From: JANQMX01 sp965247175
GTDB lineage: Bacteria > Pseudomonadota > Alphaproteobacteria > Kiloniellales > DSM-21159
DNA length: 64,000 bases
Assembly: GCA_965247175.1 (NCBI GenBank)
Contig: OZ252006.1
Location: 4,216,001-4,280,000, forward strand
Reading direction: 5' to 3'
A program made the translations under genes and the position numbers. The notes below the pieces were generated by a model that worked only from the letters and a program-made list of their open reading frames with translations, was not told the origin of the DNA and ran no database searches. Shown here in pieces: positions 45,848 through 54,466 of this stretch (within the stretch, counting starts at the first letter, position 1; every line of letters starts with the position of its first letter).

Positions 45848-46954
45848 ATGTATGTAGCTGTAAAGGGCGGTGAACAGGCGATCGACAATGCCCATCGCCT
45901 ATTGGCCGAGGAGCGGCGGGGTGGCCGTGAGCACCGCGAGCTATCGGTCGCTCAGATCTCTGAGCAACTGGCGCTGGCGGTCGACCGAGTGATGGCAGAG
46001 GGCTCTCTCTACGACCGGGAGTTGGCGGCTCTGGCGATCAAGCAGGCGCGCGGCGATATGATCGAAGCGATCTTCCTGCTGCGGGCCTACCGAACGACCC
46101 TGCCACGCTTCGGATACAGCGAGCCGCTGCGCACGGACAGCATGCAGGCGCGGCGGCGCATCTCCGCCACCTTCAAGGACTTGCCCGGCGGCCAACTGCT
46201 CGGCCCGACCTTCGACTACACCCATCGCCTGCTGGATATGAGCTTATTGGGTGACGACCAGAGATCTGTCGAACCCGCAGCCGAACGGGAAAGCGAAGGT
46301 GGCGATGCGCCGCTGCCGCGGGTCGTCGACCTGCTCAACGACGAAGGCCTGATCGAGACAGAGACGCCGGACGATGACCTCGGTGTCGGCGACCTGACGC
46401 GCGAGTCTCCGACCTTTCCAACGCAGCGCGACGTGCGGCTGCAAAACTTGGCGCGCGCAGACGAGGGCTTTCTGCTCGGGCTCGGCTATTCGACCCAGCG
46501 CGGCTACGGCAACAACCATCCCTTCGCGGGCGAGATACGCATGGGCGAGGTCGCCGTCGAATTCGTGCCGGAGGAGCTCGGCTTTGCCGTCGAGATCGGC
46601 GAGATCACCCTCACAGAGTGCCAAATGGTCAATCAGTTCCAGGGGTCCGAGGTGGCGCCACCCCAGTTCACGCGTGGCTATGGCTTGGTGTTCGGGCAGA
46701 GCGAGCGTAAGGCCATGTCCATGGCGCTGGTCGATCGGGCCTTGCGCGCGGCGGAGCTGGGCGAAGAGGCGGAGAACCCGGCGCAGGACGAGGAGTTCGT
46801 GCTCTATCACAGCGACAATGTGCAGGCGACCGGCTTCGTGGAGCACCTGAAGCTGCCCCACTACGTCGATTTCCAGTCCGAGCTGACGGTGCTGCGCAGG
46901 CTGCGCGCAGACTTCGAACCGCTTCCGGGAAGCGTGCCGGAGGCCGCGGAATGA
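45848..46954 (+). CDS. phnI: Phosphonate C-P lyase core subunit PhnI
   Basis: A 368-residue nucleosidase subunit of the C-P lyase core, needed to couple the phosphonate to ribose triphosphate. It starts MYVAVKGGEQAIDNAHRLLA, the canonical PhnI N terminus. LAIKQARGDMIEAIFLLRAY, GYSTQRGYGNNHPF and ITLTECQMVNQFQG follow. The length matches the family. It overlaps phnJ by four bases. Confidence 0.96.
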   Translation: MYVAVKGGEQAIDNAHRLLAEERRGGREHRELSVAQISEQLALAVDRVMAEGSLYDRELAALAIKQARGDMIEAIFLLRAYRTTLPRFGYSEPLRTDSMQARRRISATFKDLPGGQLLGPTFDYTHRLLDMSLLGDDQRSVEPAAERESEGGDAPLPRVVDLLNDEGLIETETPDDDLGVGDLTRESPTFPTQRDVRLQNLARADEGFLLGLGYSTQRGYGNNHPFAGEIRMGEVAVEFVPEELGFAVEIGEITLTECQMVNQFQGSEVAPPQFTRGYGLVFGQSERKAMSMALVDRALRAAELGEEAENPAQDEEFVLYHSDNVQATGFVEHLKLPHYVDFQSELTVLRRLRADFEPLPGSVPEAAE

Positions 46955-47844
46955 GCGTCAGGAGCCTTGCAAAGCCGGCTGAGGCGAAGCCGCCACAGGA
47001 GTCCGGCTACAACTACGCCTACCTCGATGAGCAGACCAAGCGGAGCATCCGCCGCGCGCTGCTCAAGGCTGTCGCCATCCCGGGCTACCAGGTTCCCTTC
47101 GGCAGCCGCGAGATGCCCATGCCCTATGGCTGGGGCACCGGCGGCGTCCAGGTAACGGCCAGCATCCTCGGCCCGGACGACACCCTGAAGGTGATCGACC
47201 AGGGCGCCGATGACACCACCAATGCCGTCAGCATTCGCCGTTTCTTCGCCAAGACGGCTGGCGTGAAGACGACCACGCGCACGGAGGAAGCGAGCGTCAT
47301 TCAAACACGCCACCGCATCCCGGAGACACCGCTGAAGGCCGACCAGATCGTCGTCTTTCAGGTGCCAATCCCCGAGCCGTTGCGCTGGCTGGAAGCCAGC
47401 GAAGCGGAAACGCGCAAGATGCATGCACTGGAAGAGTACGGCGTCATGCACGTCAAGCTCTACGAGGACGTCGCGCGTTTTGGCCGGATCGCGGTGGCCT
47501 ACGACTATCCGGTCAAGGTGGCCGGGCGCTACATCATGCGGCCGAGCCCCATTCCCAAGTTCGACAACCCCAAGCTCGACCGCTCCCCGGCGCTGATGCT
47601 GTTCGGGGCGGGGCGAGAGCAGCGCATCTATGCGGTGCCGCCTTACACGGAGGTGCGCAGCCTCGACTTCGACGATCATCCCTTCGAGGTGGAAAGCTGG
47701 CCGCAAAGCTGTGCGCTCTGCGGCGCGACCGACAGCTTCCTCGATGAGATCATCGTCGACGATCGCGGCGGGCGGCAGTTCGTCTGCTCAGACAGCGACT
47801 ACTGCGAGCGCCGCCGCGCGGCTGGGCACAGGGGCAGCGCATGA
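46951..47844 (+). CDS. phnJ: Alpha-D-ribose 1-methylphosphonate 5-phosphate C-P lyase PhnJ
   Basis: The radical-SAM-like enzyme that breaks the carbon-phosphorus bond, 297 residues. The C-terminal cysteine set is intact: CALC, 21 residues, then C, five residues and C (CSDSDYC). In the characterised enzyme three of these bind the [4Fe-4S] cluster and the last forms the thiyl radical. The N terminus YNYAYLDEQTKRSIRRALLK and MPMPYGWGTGGVQVTAS are typical. All expected catalytic residues are present, so the pathway should be functional. It overlaps phnK by four bases. Confidence 0.97.
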   Translation: MSVRSLAKPAEAKPPQESGYNYAYLDEQTKRSIRRALLKAVAIPGYQVPFGSREMPMPYGWGTGGVQVTASILGPDDTLKVIDQGADDTTNAVSIRRFFAKTAGVKTTTRTEEASVIQTRHRIPETPLKADQIVVFQVPIPEPLRWLEASEAETRKMHALEEYGVMHVKLYEDVARFGRIAVAYDYPVKVAGRYIMRPSPIPKFDNPKLDRSPALMLFGAGREQRIYAVPPYTEVRSLDFDDHPFEVESWPQSCALCGATDSFLDEIIVDDRGGRQFVCSDSDYCERRRAAGHRGSA

Positions 47845-48617
47845 GCGAGACACCGCTTCTCAGGGCCGCCGCGCTCACGCGGCTGTACGGCAGGCGTGTC
47901 GGCTGCCGCGACGTGAGCTTCGATCTCTGGCCCGGCGAAGTGCTCGGTGTGGTCGGTGAGTCGGGGTCCGGCAAGACCACCTTGCTGAACTGCCTCTCGG
48001 CCCAGCTTGAGCCGAGCGACGGTCAGGTGCTCTACACGCGGCGGGACGGACGTCAGGTGGACATCTTTGCCCTCTCCGAAGGCGAACGGCGCCTGCTGCT
48101 TCGCACCGAATGGGGCCTAGTGCGGCAAAATCCGCGCGACGGTCTGCGCATGGCTGTCTCTGCCGGCGCCAACGTCGGCGAGCGCTTGATGGCGGTGGGC
48201 GCCCGCCACTACGGCGACATTCGCGGCCAAGCGCAGCACTGGTTGACCGAGCTGGAGATCGATGCGGACCGCATCGACGATTTGCCGCGGAACTTCTCCG
48301 GCGGCATGCAGCAGCGTCTTCAGATCGCCCGCAACCTGGTGACCTCGCCACGCTTGGTGTTTATGGATGAGCCGACCGGCGGGCTCGACGTCTCTGTGCA
48401 GGCGCGTCTGCTCGACCTCATTCGGCGCCTGACCCGCGATCTCGGCTTGGCCTGCATCATCGTGACCCACGATCTCGGCGTGGTGCGCATGCTGTCGCAT
48501 CGCCTCCTGGTCATGCGCCGCGGCGAGGTGGTCGAGGCGGGGCTGACCGATCAGGTGCTGGACGACCCTCAGCACCCCTACAGCCAGATGCTGGTTTCCT
48601 CGATTTTGCCGGTATGA
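47841..48617 (+). CDS. phnK: Phosphonate C-P lyase ABC-type subunit PhnK
   Basis: A 258-residue ABC ATPase that docks on the C-P lyase core rather than on a membrane permease. Walker A is GESGSGKTT, the signature region is NFSGGMQQRLQIARNL, and Walker B is LVFMDEPTGGLDVSVQ. RLYGRRVGCRDVSFDLWPGE at the N terminus fits PhnK. It overlaps both phnJ and phnL by four bases. Confidence 0.95.
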   Translation: MSETPLLRAAALTRLYGRRVGCRDVSFDLWPGEVLGVVGESGSGKTTLLNCLSAQLEPSDGQVLYTRRDGRQVDIFALSEGERRLLLRTEWGLVRQNPRDGLRMAVSAGANVGERLMAVGARHYGDIRGQAQHWLTELEIDADRIDDLPRNFSGGMQQRLQIARNLVTSPRLVFMDEPTGGLDVSVQARLLDLIRRLTRDLGLACIIVTHDLGVVRMLSHRLLVMRRGEVVEAGLTDQVLDDPQHPYSQMLVSSILPV

Positions 48618-49333
48618 GCGCGATGACGGAACAAACCGACCCCATGGTCGCCATCGAAGGGCTTCACAAGACCTTCACCTTACATACACAGAACGGGGCG
48701 ACCATTTCTGCTTTACAAAACGTGGACTTGAGAGTGTCCGCGGGGGAATGCGTCGTTTTGCGCGGTGCATCGGGGGCAGGGAAGTCCTCACTTTTGCGAT
48801 GTGTGTACGGCAACTATCGTACCGGCGGCGGCGCGATACTGGTCCGTCACCAGGGAGCGATGGTGGACGTGGCGAAAGCGGAGCCGCGGACGATTCTGGC
48901 CATGCGGCGCACGACCATGGGGTTTGTGAGCCAGTTTCTGCGCGTGATACCGCGCATTCCGACTTTGGATCTCGTCATGGAGCCGCTGCTGACCGCAGGC
49001 CGCAGCACTGAGGAGGCGGAAGAGCGGGCGGCCGCGATCTTGGCGCATCTCAATTTGCCCCAGCGCTTGTGGTCTTTGGCGCCGGCCACTTTTTCCGGCG
49101 GCGAGCAACAGAGAGTTAACATAGCCCGCGCCATGGTGTGGGATTATCCCGTCCTGCTGCTTGACGAGCCGACGGCATCCCTGGATAGGGAAAACCGCGC
49201 TGCGGTCGTCGAGCTCATCTTGGCGGCACGGTCCAGGGGCGCAGCGATTCTTGGCGTCTTTCATGACCGTGAAGCCGGGGATGCGGTGGCGACCGATACG
49301 ATAGAACTGACGGCAAACCGGTTGGCAGCATGA
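48614..49333 (+). CDS. phnL: Phosphonate C-P lyase ABC-type subunit PhnL
   Basis: A 239-residue ABC ATPase of the PhnL type, which binds the C-P lyase core together with PhnK. Walker A is GASGAGKSS, the signature is TFSGGEQQRVNIARAM, and Walker B is LLLDEPTASLDRENR. The segment SQFLRVIPRIPTLDLVMEPL is a family marker. The start overlaps phnK and the end overlaps phnM, each by four bases. Confidence 0.95.
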   Translation: MSAMTEQTDPMVAIEGLHKTFTLHTQNGATISALQNVDLRVSAGECVVLRGASGAGKSSLLRCVYGNYRTGGGAILVRHQGAMVDVAKAEPRTILAMRRTTMGFVSQFLRVIPRIPTLDLVMEPLLTAGRSTEEAEERAAAILAHLNLPQRLWSLAPATFSGGEQQRVNIARAMVWDYPVLLLDEPTASLDRENRAAVVELILAARSRGAAILGVFHDREAGDAVATDTIELTANRLAA

Positions 49334-50490
49334 TTCCAGAGCGCGTTTCCTATCCCGAGATCAACATCTCGAATGCCACGTTGGTCTTGAAGGACCAGGT
49401 CGTCCGAGGCTCCCTGTCCATTCGCGATGGCTGGATTGTCGCGATCGACAGCGGCACTCTCTCCCGCGCGCCGCACCACGACATGCAGGGCGACTACCTC
49501 TTGCCCGGGCTTGTCGAGCTGCACACCGATAACCTCGAAGGGCATCTCGTGCCGCGGCCCAAGGTGGCCTGGCCGCCTTTGCCCGCCGTGCAGGCGCACG
49601 ATGCCGAGATCACGGCGGCCGGCATCACCACCGTGTTCGACTCCCTGCGGATTGGCGACGAAACCGGCGAGGACAACTGCAAGCGCCTGCTGCAGGCCAG
49701 CCTGGAAGGCATCGACGCAGCCGAGCGTGCCGGTGCCCTGCGCGCCGACCATCACATTCATCTGCGCTGCGAAGTCGGCTGCGCCTCCGTGGTGGAGGAT
49801 GCGGAAGCCGCCATGGATGAGCCGAGGGTTTCGCTCATTTCCCTCATGGACCACACGCCGGGCCAGCGGCAGTTTGCCAATCTCGACGCCTACCGAACCT
49901 ACTACCAGGGCAAGATGAAGATGAGCGATGAGGAGATCGACCGCTTCATCGCCAAGAAGATTGAGGACAACACGCCGCGGGTGGACGCCAACCGTCGCCG
50001 CATCGCGGCGCTTGGCCGCGAAAAGAGCCTGATTCTGGCCAGCCACGACGATGCCACCCGGGCGCATATCGAAGAAGCCATCGAGCTGGGTGTGACCCTG
50101 GCGGAGTTTCCGACCACCGTGGAGGCGGCGGAGGTTGCGCACCGCTTCGGCCTTTCCAACCTGGCCGGAGCGCCCAACCTGGTTCGCGGCAAGTCCCATT
50201 CCGGGAACGTGGCGGCCCGGGAGCTGGCCGACCGCGGCCTGCTCCACGGCATCGCCTCCGACTATGTGCCCAGCTCGTCCCTCTTGGGACTGCTCAAGCT
50301 CCACGATGAGGCTGGTTGGAGCCTGCCGGAGGCTGTTGCCACCGCTACGTCCGCGCCGGCCCGTATGGCCGGCCTGGACGACCGGGGCGAGATCGCGCCC
50401 GGCCTGCGCGCTGATCTGGTGCAGATCAGCCGCCATGGCAGCGGTGTCGCCGTACGGTCCGTCTGGCGCCTTGGCGAGCGCGTTCTCTAA
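49330..50490 (+). CDS. phnM: Alpha-D-ribose 1-methylphosphonate 5-triphosphate diphosphatase PhnM
   Basis: Amidohydrolase-superfamily enzyme of 386 residues that removes pyrophosphate from the ribosyl-phosphonate triphosphate intermediate before PhnJ acts. Metal-site motifs are PGLVELHTDNLEGHLVPRP, the ADHHIHLRCEV strand, ASHDDATRAHIEEAI and ASDYVPSSSLLGLLKL, split as in the family. It is the last of the overlapping phn genes. A compact hairpin separates it from the DUF1045 gene. Confidence 0.95.
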   Translation: MIPERVSYPEINISNATLVLKDQVVRGSLSIRDGWIVAIDSGTLSRAPHHDMQGDYLLPGLVELHTDNLEGHLVPRPKVAWPPLPAVQAHDAEITAAGITTVFDSLRIGDETGEDNCKRLLQASLEGIDAAERAGALRADHHIHLRCEVGCASVVEDAEAAMDEPRVSLISLMDHTPGQRQFANLDAYRTYYQGKMKMSDEEIDRFIAKKIEDNTPRVDANRRRIAALGREKSLILASHDDATRAHIEEAIELGVTLAEFPTTVEAAEVAHRFGLSNLAGAPNLVRGKSHSGNVAARELADRGLLHGIASDYVPSSSLLGLLKLHDEAGWSLPEAVATATSAPARMAGLDDRGEIAPGLRADLVQISRHGSGVAVRSVWRLGERVL

Positions 50491-50492
50491 CG

Positions 50493-50510
50493 GCAGCCGC
50501 GGGCGGCTGC
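50493..50510 (+). promoter_or_regulatory. Hairpin between phnM and the DUF1045 gene, over the ribosome-binding region
   Basis: GCAGCCGC-GG-GCGGCTGC, a perfect 8 bp stem, fills the 21 bp between the phnM stop and the GTG start at 50512. No T tract follows, so transcription termination is unlikely. Position suggests restraint of initiation at the next gene or mRNA processing. Confidence 0.45.
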
Positions 50511-50511
50511 T

Positions 50512-51174
50512 GTGTCTTTGCAAACCCAGACCGTGGCCCGTGCCGCCGTTTACTTTGCCCCAGTCGAGACCAGTCTTCTGGCCGAGCGCGCCGAGGCTTG
50601 GTTTCGCGACCCTGCGGCAAAGGACATTACCGGCTCGCCCCGGCACTACGGCTTTCACGCGACCTTGAAGGCGCCCTTCCACCTGGCGGAGGGAGAGCCG
50701 ATTGAGCGTCTGCTCAACGCCGTCGAGCGCTTCGCTGCGGCCCGGCGTTGGGTTGAAGGGCCGCCACTGCGCGTCGAAGCGCTCGGCCAGTTTCTCGCTC
50801 TTGTACCCTCCGCCCCCGACCCCCGCGTCGAGGCGCTGGCCGCCGACTGTGTGCAGGCCTTCGAGCCCTTTCGCGCGCCCTTGACGCCGGACGAGCTGTC
50901 TCGCCGTCGCGCCGCTGGGCTCAGCCCCCGGCAAGACCGCTATCTGGAGGAATGGGGTTATCCCTATGTCATGGAGGAGTTTCGCTTCCACATGACTTTG
51001 ACCGAGCGCTTGCCGGACGCCGGTACGCGGGCGCACTGGAAGGCCCTGCTGGAGACCCATTTCGCAGCCCTCGGCGATCAACCTTTGGTGCTCGACGGTC
51101 TCTCGGTGTTTGTTCAGGAAAGCGTGGACAGTCCGTTTCAGCACTTGGCGCGCTTCCCCTTTGAGGCGCGCTAG
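50512..51174 (+). CDS. DUF1045 phosphonate-operon protein, 2H phosphoesterase-like
   Basis: A 220-residue protein of the DUF1045 family, which is found almost only in phosphonate operons (TIGR03223). It contains two HxT motifs, HYGFHATLKAPF (about residues 44-55) and FRFHMTLTERL (about 161-171), the pattern of the 2H phosphoesterase superfamily that opens cyclic phosphodiesters. A role in hydrolysing the cyclic ribose phosphate released by PhnJ is plausible by inference, since no phnP is seen here. The start is GTG at 50512, and a second GTG at 50533 is possible. No good ribosome-binding sequence is visible. A 119 bp gap precedes putA. Confidence 0.88.
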   Translation: MSLQTQTVARAAVYFAPVETSLLAERAEAWFRDPAAKDITGSPRHYGFHATLKAPFHLAEGEPIERLLNAVERFAAARRWVEGPPLRVEALGQFLALVPSAPDPRVEALAADCVQAFEPFRAPLTPDELSRRRAAGLSPRQDRYLEEWGYPYVMEEFRFHMTLTERLPDAGTRAHWKALLETHFAALGDQPLVLDGLSVFVQESVDSPFQHLARFPFEAR

Positions 51175-51293
51175 ACGAGCCCGGTAAGGCAGCTCGCGCC
51201 TGTGGCCGGATTTCCCTTGCCAAGTGAGGGCTTCGGCTTTCCGATCCGGGGAGCCGGCCGGCCGTCGGCCGACATTTCTGTGCGAGGGTAAGA

Positions 51294-54200
51294 ATGATAT
51301 TCGAGCAGGATTGGCCCGTTGCGAGCCCGCTTCGTGCGGCGCTCCGCGCGGATACCCGTACCGACGAGACTGAGGTCGTCCGGCGCCTGGCCGATGAAGC
51401 CGCCTTCACAAGCGAGCAGCGGGACCGCATTGCCGAGCAGGCGCGCCGCTTCGTCACGGCGGTCCGCAACACCCGGGTGGGGCAGGGCGGCATCGATGCC
51501 TTCCTGCACGAGTACGAGCTTTCCTCCAAGGAAGGCGTGGTGCTGATGTGTCTGGCCGAGGCGATGTTGCGGGTGCCGGATGCCTATACCGTGGACAAGC
51601 TGATCCGCGACAAGATCGGCACGGCGGAGTGGGAGCGGCACCTGGGCAAGAGCGAATCGCTCTTCGTCAATGCCTCGACCTGGGCGCTGATGCTGACCGG
51701 GCGCGTCGTGCGGCTCGACGAAGGGGACCGCCGCGATCTCACCGGAACGCTCGGGCGGCTGGTGCATCGCAGCGGCGAGCCGGTCATCCGCAATGCCATC
51801 AACCAGGCGATGCGCATCCTTGGCCGCCAGTTCGTCATGGGCCGCAGCATCGAGGAAGCCCTGAAGCGCGCTGAAGCCGACGAGGCGCGCGGCTACAGCT
51901 ACTCTTACGACATGCTGGGCGAGGCGGCGCGCACCATGGCCGACGCTGACCGCTACTACGCCGCCTACCGCGATGCCATCGAAGCTATCGGCGGGCGTGC
52001 GAAGAAGGGCGTGGACGCCAATCTCAATCCCGGCATCTCGGTCAAGCTCTCGGCTCTGCACCCGCGCTACGAGTTTGCGCAGCGTCGCCGTAGCCTCGAT
52101 GAGATCGTGCCCAAGCTGGCCGAGCTGGCGGCGCTGGCCAAGGCGAACAACATCGGCCTCTGCGTCGATGCCGAGGAGAGCGAGCGTCTCGACCTTTCGC
52201 TGGAGATCATCGAGGCCGTCTCCGCCATGGAGCACCTGGCTGGCTGGCAAGGGTATGGCTTGGCCGTGCAAGCCTATCAGAAGCGTGCCTCACGGCTGAT
52301 CGACTGGCTCGCCGACATGGCCGAGCGGCACGGGCGACGCCTCAACGTGCGCCTGGTCAAGGGCGCCTACTGGGACAGCGAGATCAAGCACGGGCAGGAG
52401 CTCGGCCTGCCCGGCTACCCCGTCTTCACGCGCAAGGTCTCGACCGACGTCTCCTATCTCGCCTGCGCGCGCAAGCTGTTGGCCCAGCCCGAGCGCTTCT
52501 ACCCGCAGTTCGCCACGCATAACGCCCACAGTCTGGCCGCGGTGCTGGAGCTGGCCGGCAATCGACCACGCGAGAGCTTCGAGTTCCAACGGCTACACGG
52601 TATGGGCCAAGCGCTCTACGAAGAGGTCGTTGGCGAGGAGCGTCTCGGCGTGCCCTGCCGCATCTATGCGCCGGTCGGCCGCCACGACGATCTCCTGGCC
52701 TACCTGGTGCGGCGGCTGCTGGAGAACGGTGCCAACACCTCCTTCGTCAATCGCATCCAGGACGACCACCTGCCGGTCGACGAGATCGTCGCCGACCCGG
52801 TGGCTCAGGTCGCTCGGTTGGACAGCATCCCCCATCCGCTGATTCCCTTGCCTCGGGACCTCTATGGCAAGGAGCGGTTCAATTCGGCCGGTTTCGACTT
52901 GGCGGCGCCGGACGTTCTCGAGCCCTTGGCCAAGGACATGGACGCGGCCGCGAAGCAGCCTTGGCAGGGTGGTGCGCTGATCGGTGGGCAACTGACCGGC
53001 AGCAAGACCGTCGAGCTGCGCAACCCGGCCGACCGGCGCGAGGTCGTGGGACAAGTCGGTGAAGCGAGTCCGGAGGATGCCGACCGGGCTCTGTCGCGGG
53101 CGCTCCGTGCCTTCCCGGACTGGTCGCGCAGCGAGGCGGACCAGCGCGCGACCGCATTGGAACGTGCGGCGGACCTGATGGAGGCGCGCTCCGCCGAGCT
53201 CATGGCGCTCTGCGTCAAGGAGGCCGGTAAGACCCTGAACGATGCCTTGGCGGAGGTGCGGGAGGCGGTGGACTTCCTGCGTTACTACGCGGTTCGGGCG
53301 CGCAAGGACTTCTCAGAGCCGGAAAGCCTGCCGGGGCCGACGGGGGAGCGCGACGAGATCTCCCTGCACGGGCGCGGCGTCTTTCTTTGCGTCAGCCCCT
53401 GGAACTTTCCGCTGGCCATCTTCACCGGTCAGGTGTCGGCGGCGCTCGCGGCCGGCAACTGCGTTCTGGCCAAGCCGGCCGAGCAGACGCCCCTGATCGC
53501 CACCTTGGCCGTACGGCTGCTGCACCAGGCTGGAGTCCCGGAAGATGTGCTGCACCTTCTGCCCGGTGACGGTGCCAGCGTCGGCGGACTCTTGGTCGCC
53601 GACCCCAGGGTTGCCGGCGTCGCCTTCACGGGCTCGACCGAGACCGCCCGCATCATCCAGCGCGGCTTGGCAGAGCGCGACGGCCCCATCGTTCCTTTCA
53701 TCGCCGAGACCGGCGGGCAGAACGCCATGATCGTCGACTCCACCGCGCTGCCGGAGCAGGTCGTGCGAGACACCATCGATTCGGCTTTTCGCTCGGCCGG
53801 TCAGCGCTGCTCGGCGCTGCGCGTGCTCTATCTGCAGCAGGAGGTGGCCGATAGAACCCTGACCATGCTCAAGGGCGCCATCGCTGAGCTCAAGGTGGGC
53901 GACCCGGCATGGCTGAAGACCGATGTCGGGCCGGTAATCGATGAAGAGGCGCGCGACATGCTGCTGGGCCATGCCAAGCGTATGCAAAACGAAGGGGCGC
54001 TGCTGGCCAGCGCCAGCCTCGGCGAGGACTGCGCCAATGGCACCTTCGTTGCGCCCTCGGTCTTCGAGATCGACAGTCTGAGCCGTCTACGGCGGGAGGT
54101 CTTCGGCCCGATGCTGCACGTGGTCCGCTATCGGGCAGACCGCTTGGACGATGTCATCGAGGCGATCAACGGCACCGGCTATGGCCTGACCCTCGGCGTC

Positions 54201-54458
54201 CACAGCCGCATCGACTCGACCGTCGAATACGTGCGTCAGCGGGCGCACGTCGGCAACATGTACGTCAACCGCAACATCATCGGTGCGGTGGTCGGCGTGC
54301 AGCCCTTCGGCGGGGAGGGTCTCTCAGGCACCGGGCCAAAGGCGGGCGGACCGCGCTACCTGCACCGCTTCGCCACAGAACGGGTGATCTCCATCGACAC
54401 CACAGCGGCCGGCGGCAACGCCTCCCTCATGTCGATGGAGGAGGGCTTGCCGGTCTAG
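51294..54458 (+). CDS. putA: Bifunctional proline dehydrogenase / L-glutamate gamma-semialdehyde dehydrogenase
   Basis: A 1054-residue PutA converting proline to glutamate in two channelled steps. Residues about 1-440 form the FAD proline dehydrogenase barrel (GVDANLNPGISVKLSALHPR, NVRLVKGAYWDSEIK and FATHNAHSL, given as separate blocks). Residues about 520-1000 form the aldehyde dehydrogenase with VSPWNFPLAIFTGQVSAALA, FTGSTETARII, FIAETGGQNAMIV (catalytic Glu) and GQRCSALRVLYL (catalytic Cys). The N terminus lacks a ribbon-helix-helix DNA-binding domain, so it is not an autorepressor. It is monocistronic and converges on the amino-acid dehydrogenase. Confidence 0.96.
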   Translation: MIFEQDWPVASPLRAALRADTRTDETEVVRRLADEAAFTSEQRDRIAEQARRFVTAVRNTRVGQGGIDAFLHEYELSSKEGVVLMCLAEAMLRVPDAYTVDKLIRDKIGTAEWERHLGKSESLFVNASTWALMLTGRVVRLDEGDRRDLTGTLGRLVHRSGEPVIRNAINQAMRILGRQFVMGRSIEEALKRAEADEARGYSYSYDMLGEAARTMADADRYYAAYRDAIEAIGGRAKKGVDANLNPGISVKLSALHPRYEFAQRRRSLDEIVPKLAELAALAKANNIGLCVDAEESERLDLSLEIIEAVSAMEHLAGWQGYGLAVQAYQKRASRLIDWLADMAERHGRRLNVRLVKGAYWDSEIKHGQELGLPGYPVFTRKVSTDVSYLACARKLLAQPERFYPQFATHNAHSLAAVLELAGNRPRESFEFQRLHGMGQALYEEVVGEERLGVPCRIYAPVGRHDDLLAYLVRRLLENGANTSFVNRIQDDHLPVDEIVADPVAQVARLDSIPHPLIPLPRDLYGKERFNSAGFDLAAPDVLEPLAKDMDAAAKQPWQGGALIGGQLTGSKTVELRNPADRREVVGQVGEASPEDADRALSRALRAFPDWSRSEADQRATALERAADLMEARSAELMALCVKEAGKTLNDALAEVREAVDFLRYYAVRARKDFSEPESLPGPTGERDEISLHGRGVFLCVSPWNFPLAIFTGQVSAALAAGNCVLAKPAEQTPLIATLAVRLLHQAGVPEDVLHLLPGDGASVGGLLVADPRVAGVAFTGSTETARIIQRGLAERDGPIVPFIAETGGQNAMIVDSTALPEQVVRDTIDSAFRSAGQRCSALRVLYLQQEVADRTLTMLKGAIAELKVGDPAWLKTDVGPVIDEEARDMLLGHAKRMQNEGALLASASLGEDCANGTFVAPSVFEIDSLSRLRREVFGPMLHVVRYRADRLDDVIEAINGTGYGLTLGVHSRIDSTVEYVRQRAHVGNMYVNRNIIGAVVGVQPFGGEGLSGTGPKAGGPRYLHRFATERVISIDTTAAGGNASLMSMEEGLPV

Positions 54459-54466
54459 TCCCGTTC

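Noticed and set aside
49261..51144. 627-residue open frame antisense to phnM and the DUF1045 gene
   Set aside because: It covers two well-supported phn genes and its composition is shadow-like.
51240..51285. GGCCGGCCG-rich palindromic run before putA as a terminator or riboswitch
   Set aside because: It contains the 10-base palindrome GTCGGCCGAC, but short GC palindromes are expected by chance in this composition and no T tract or conserved structure is visible.
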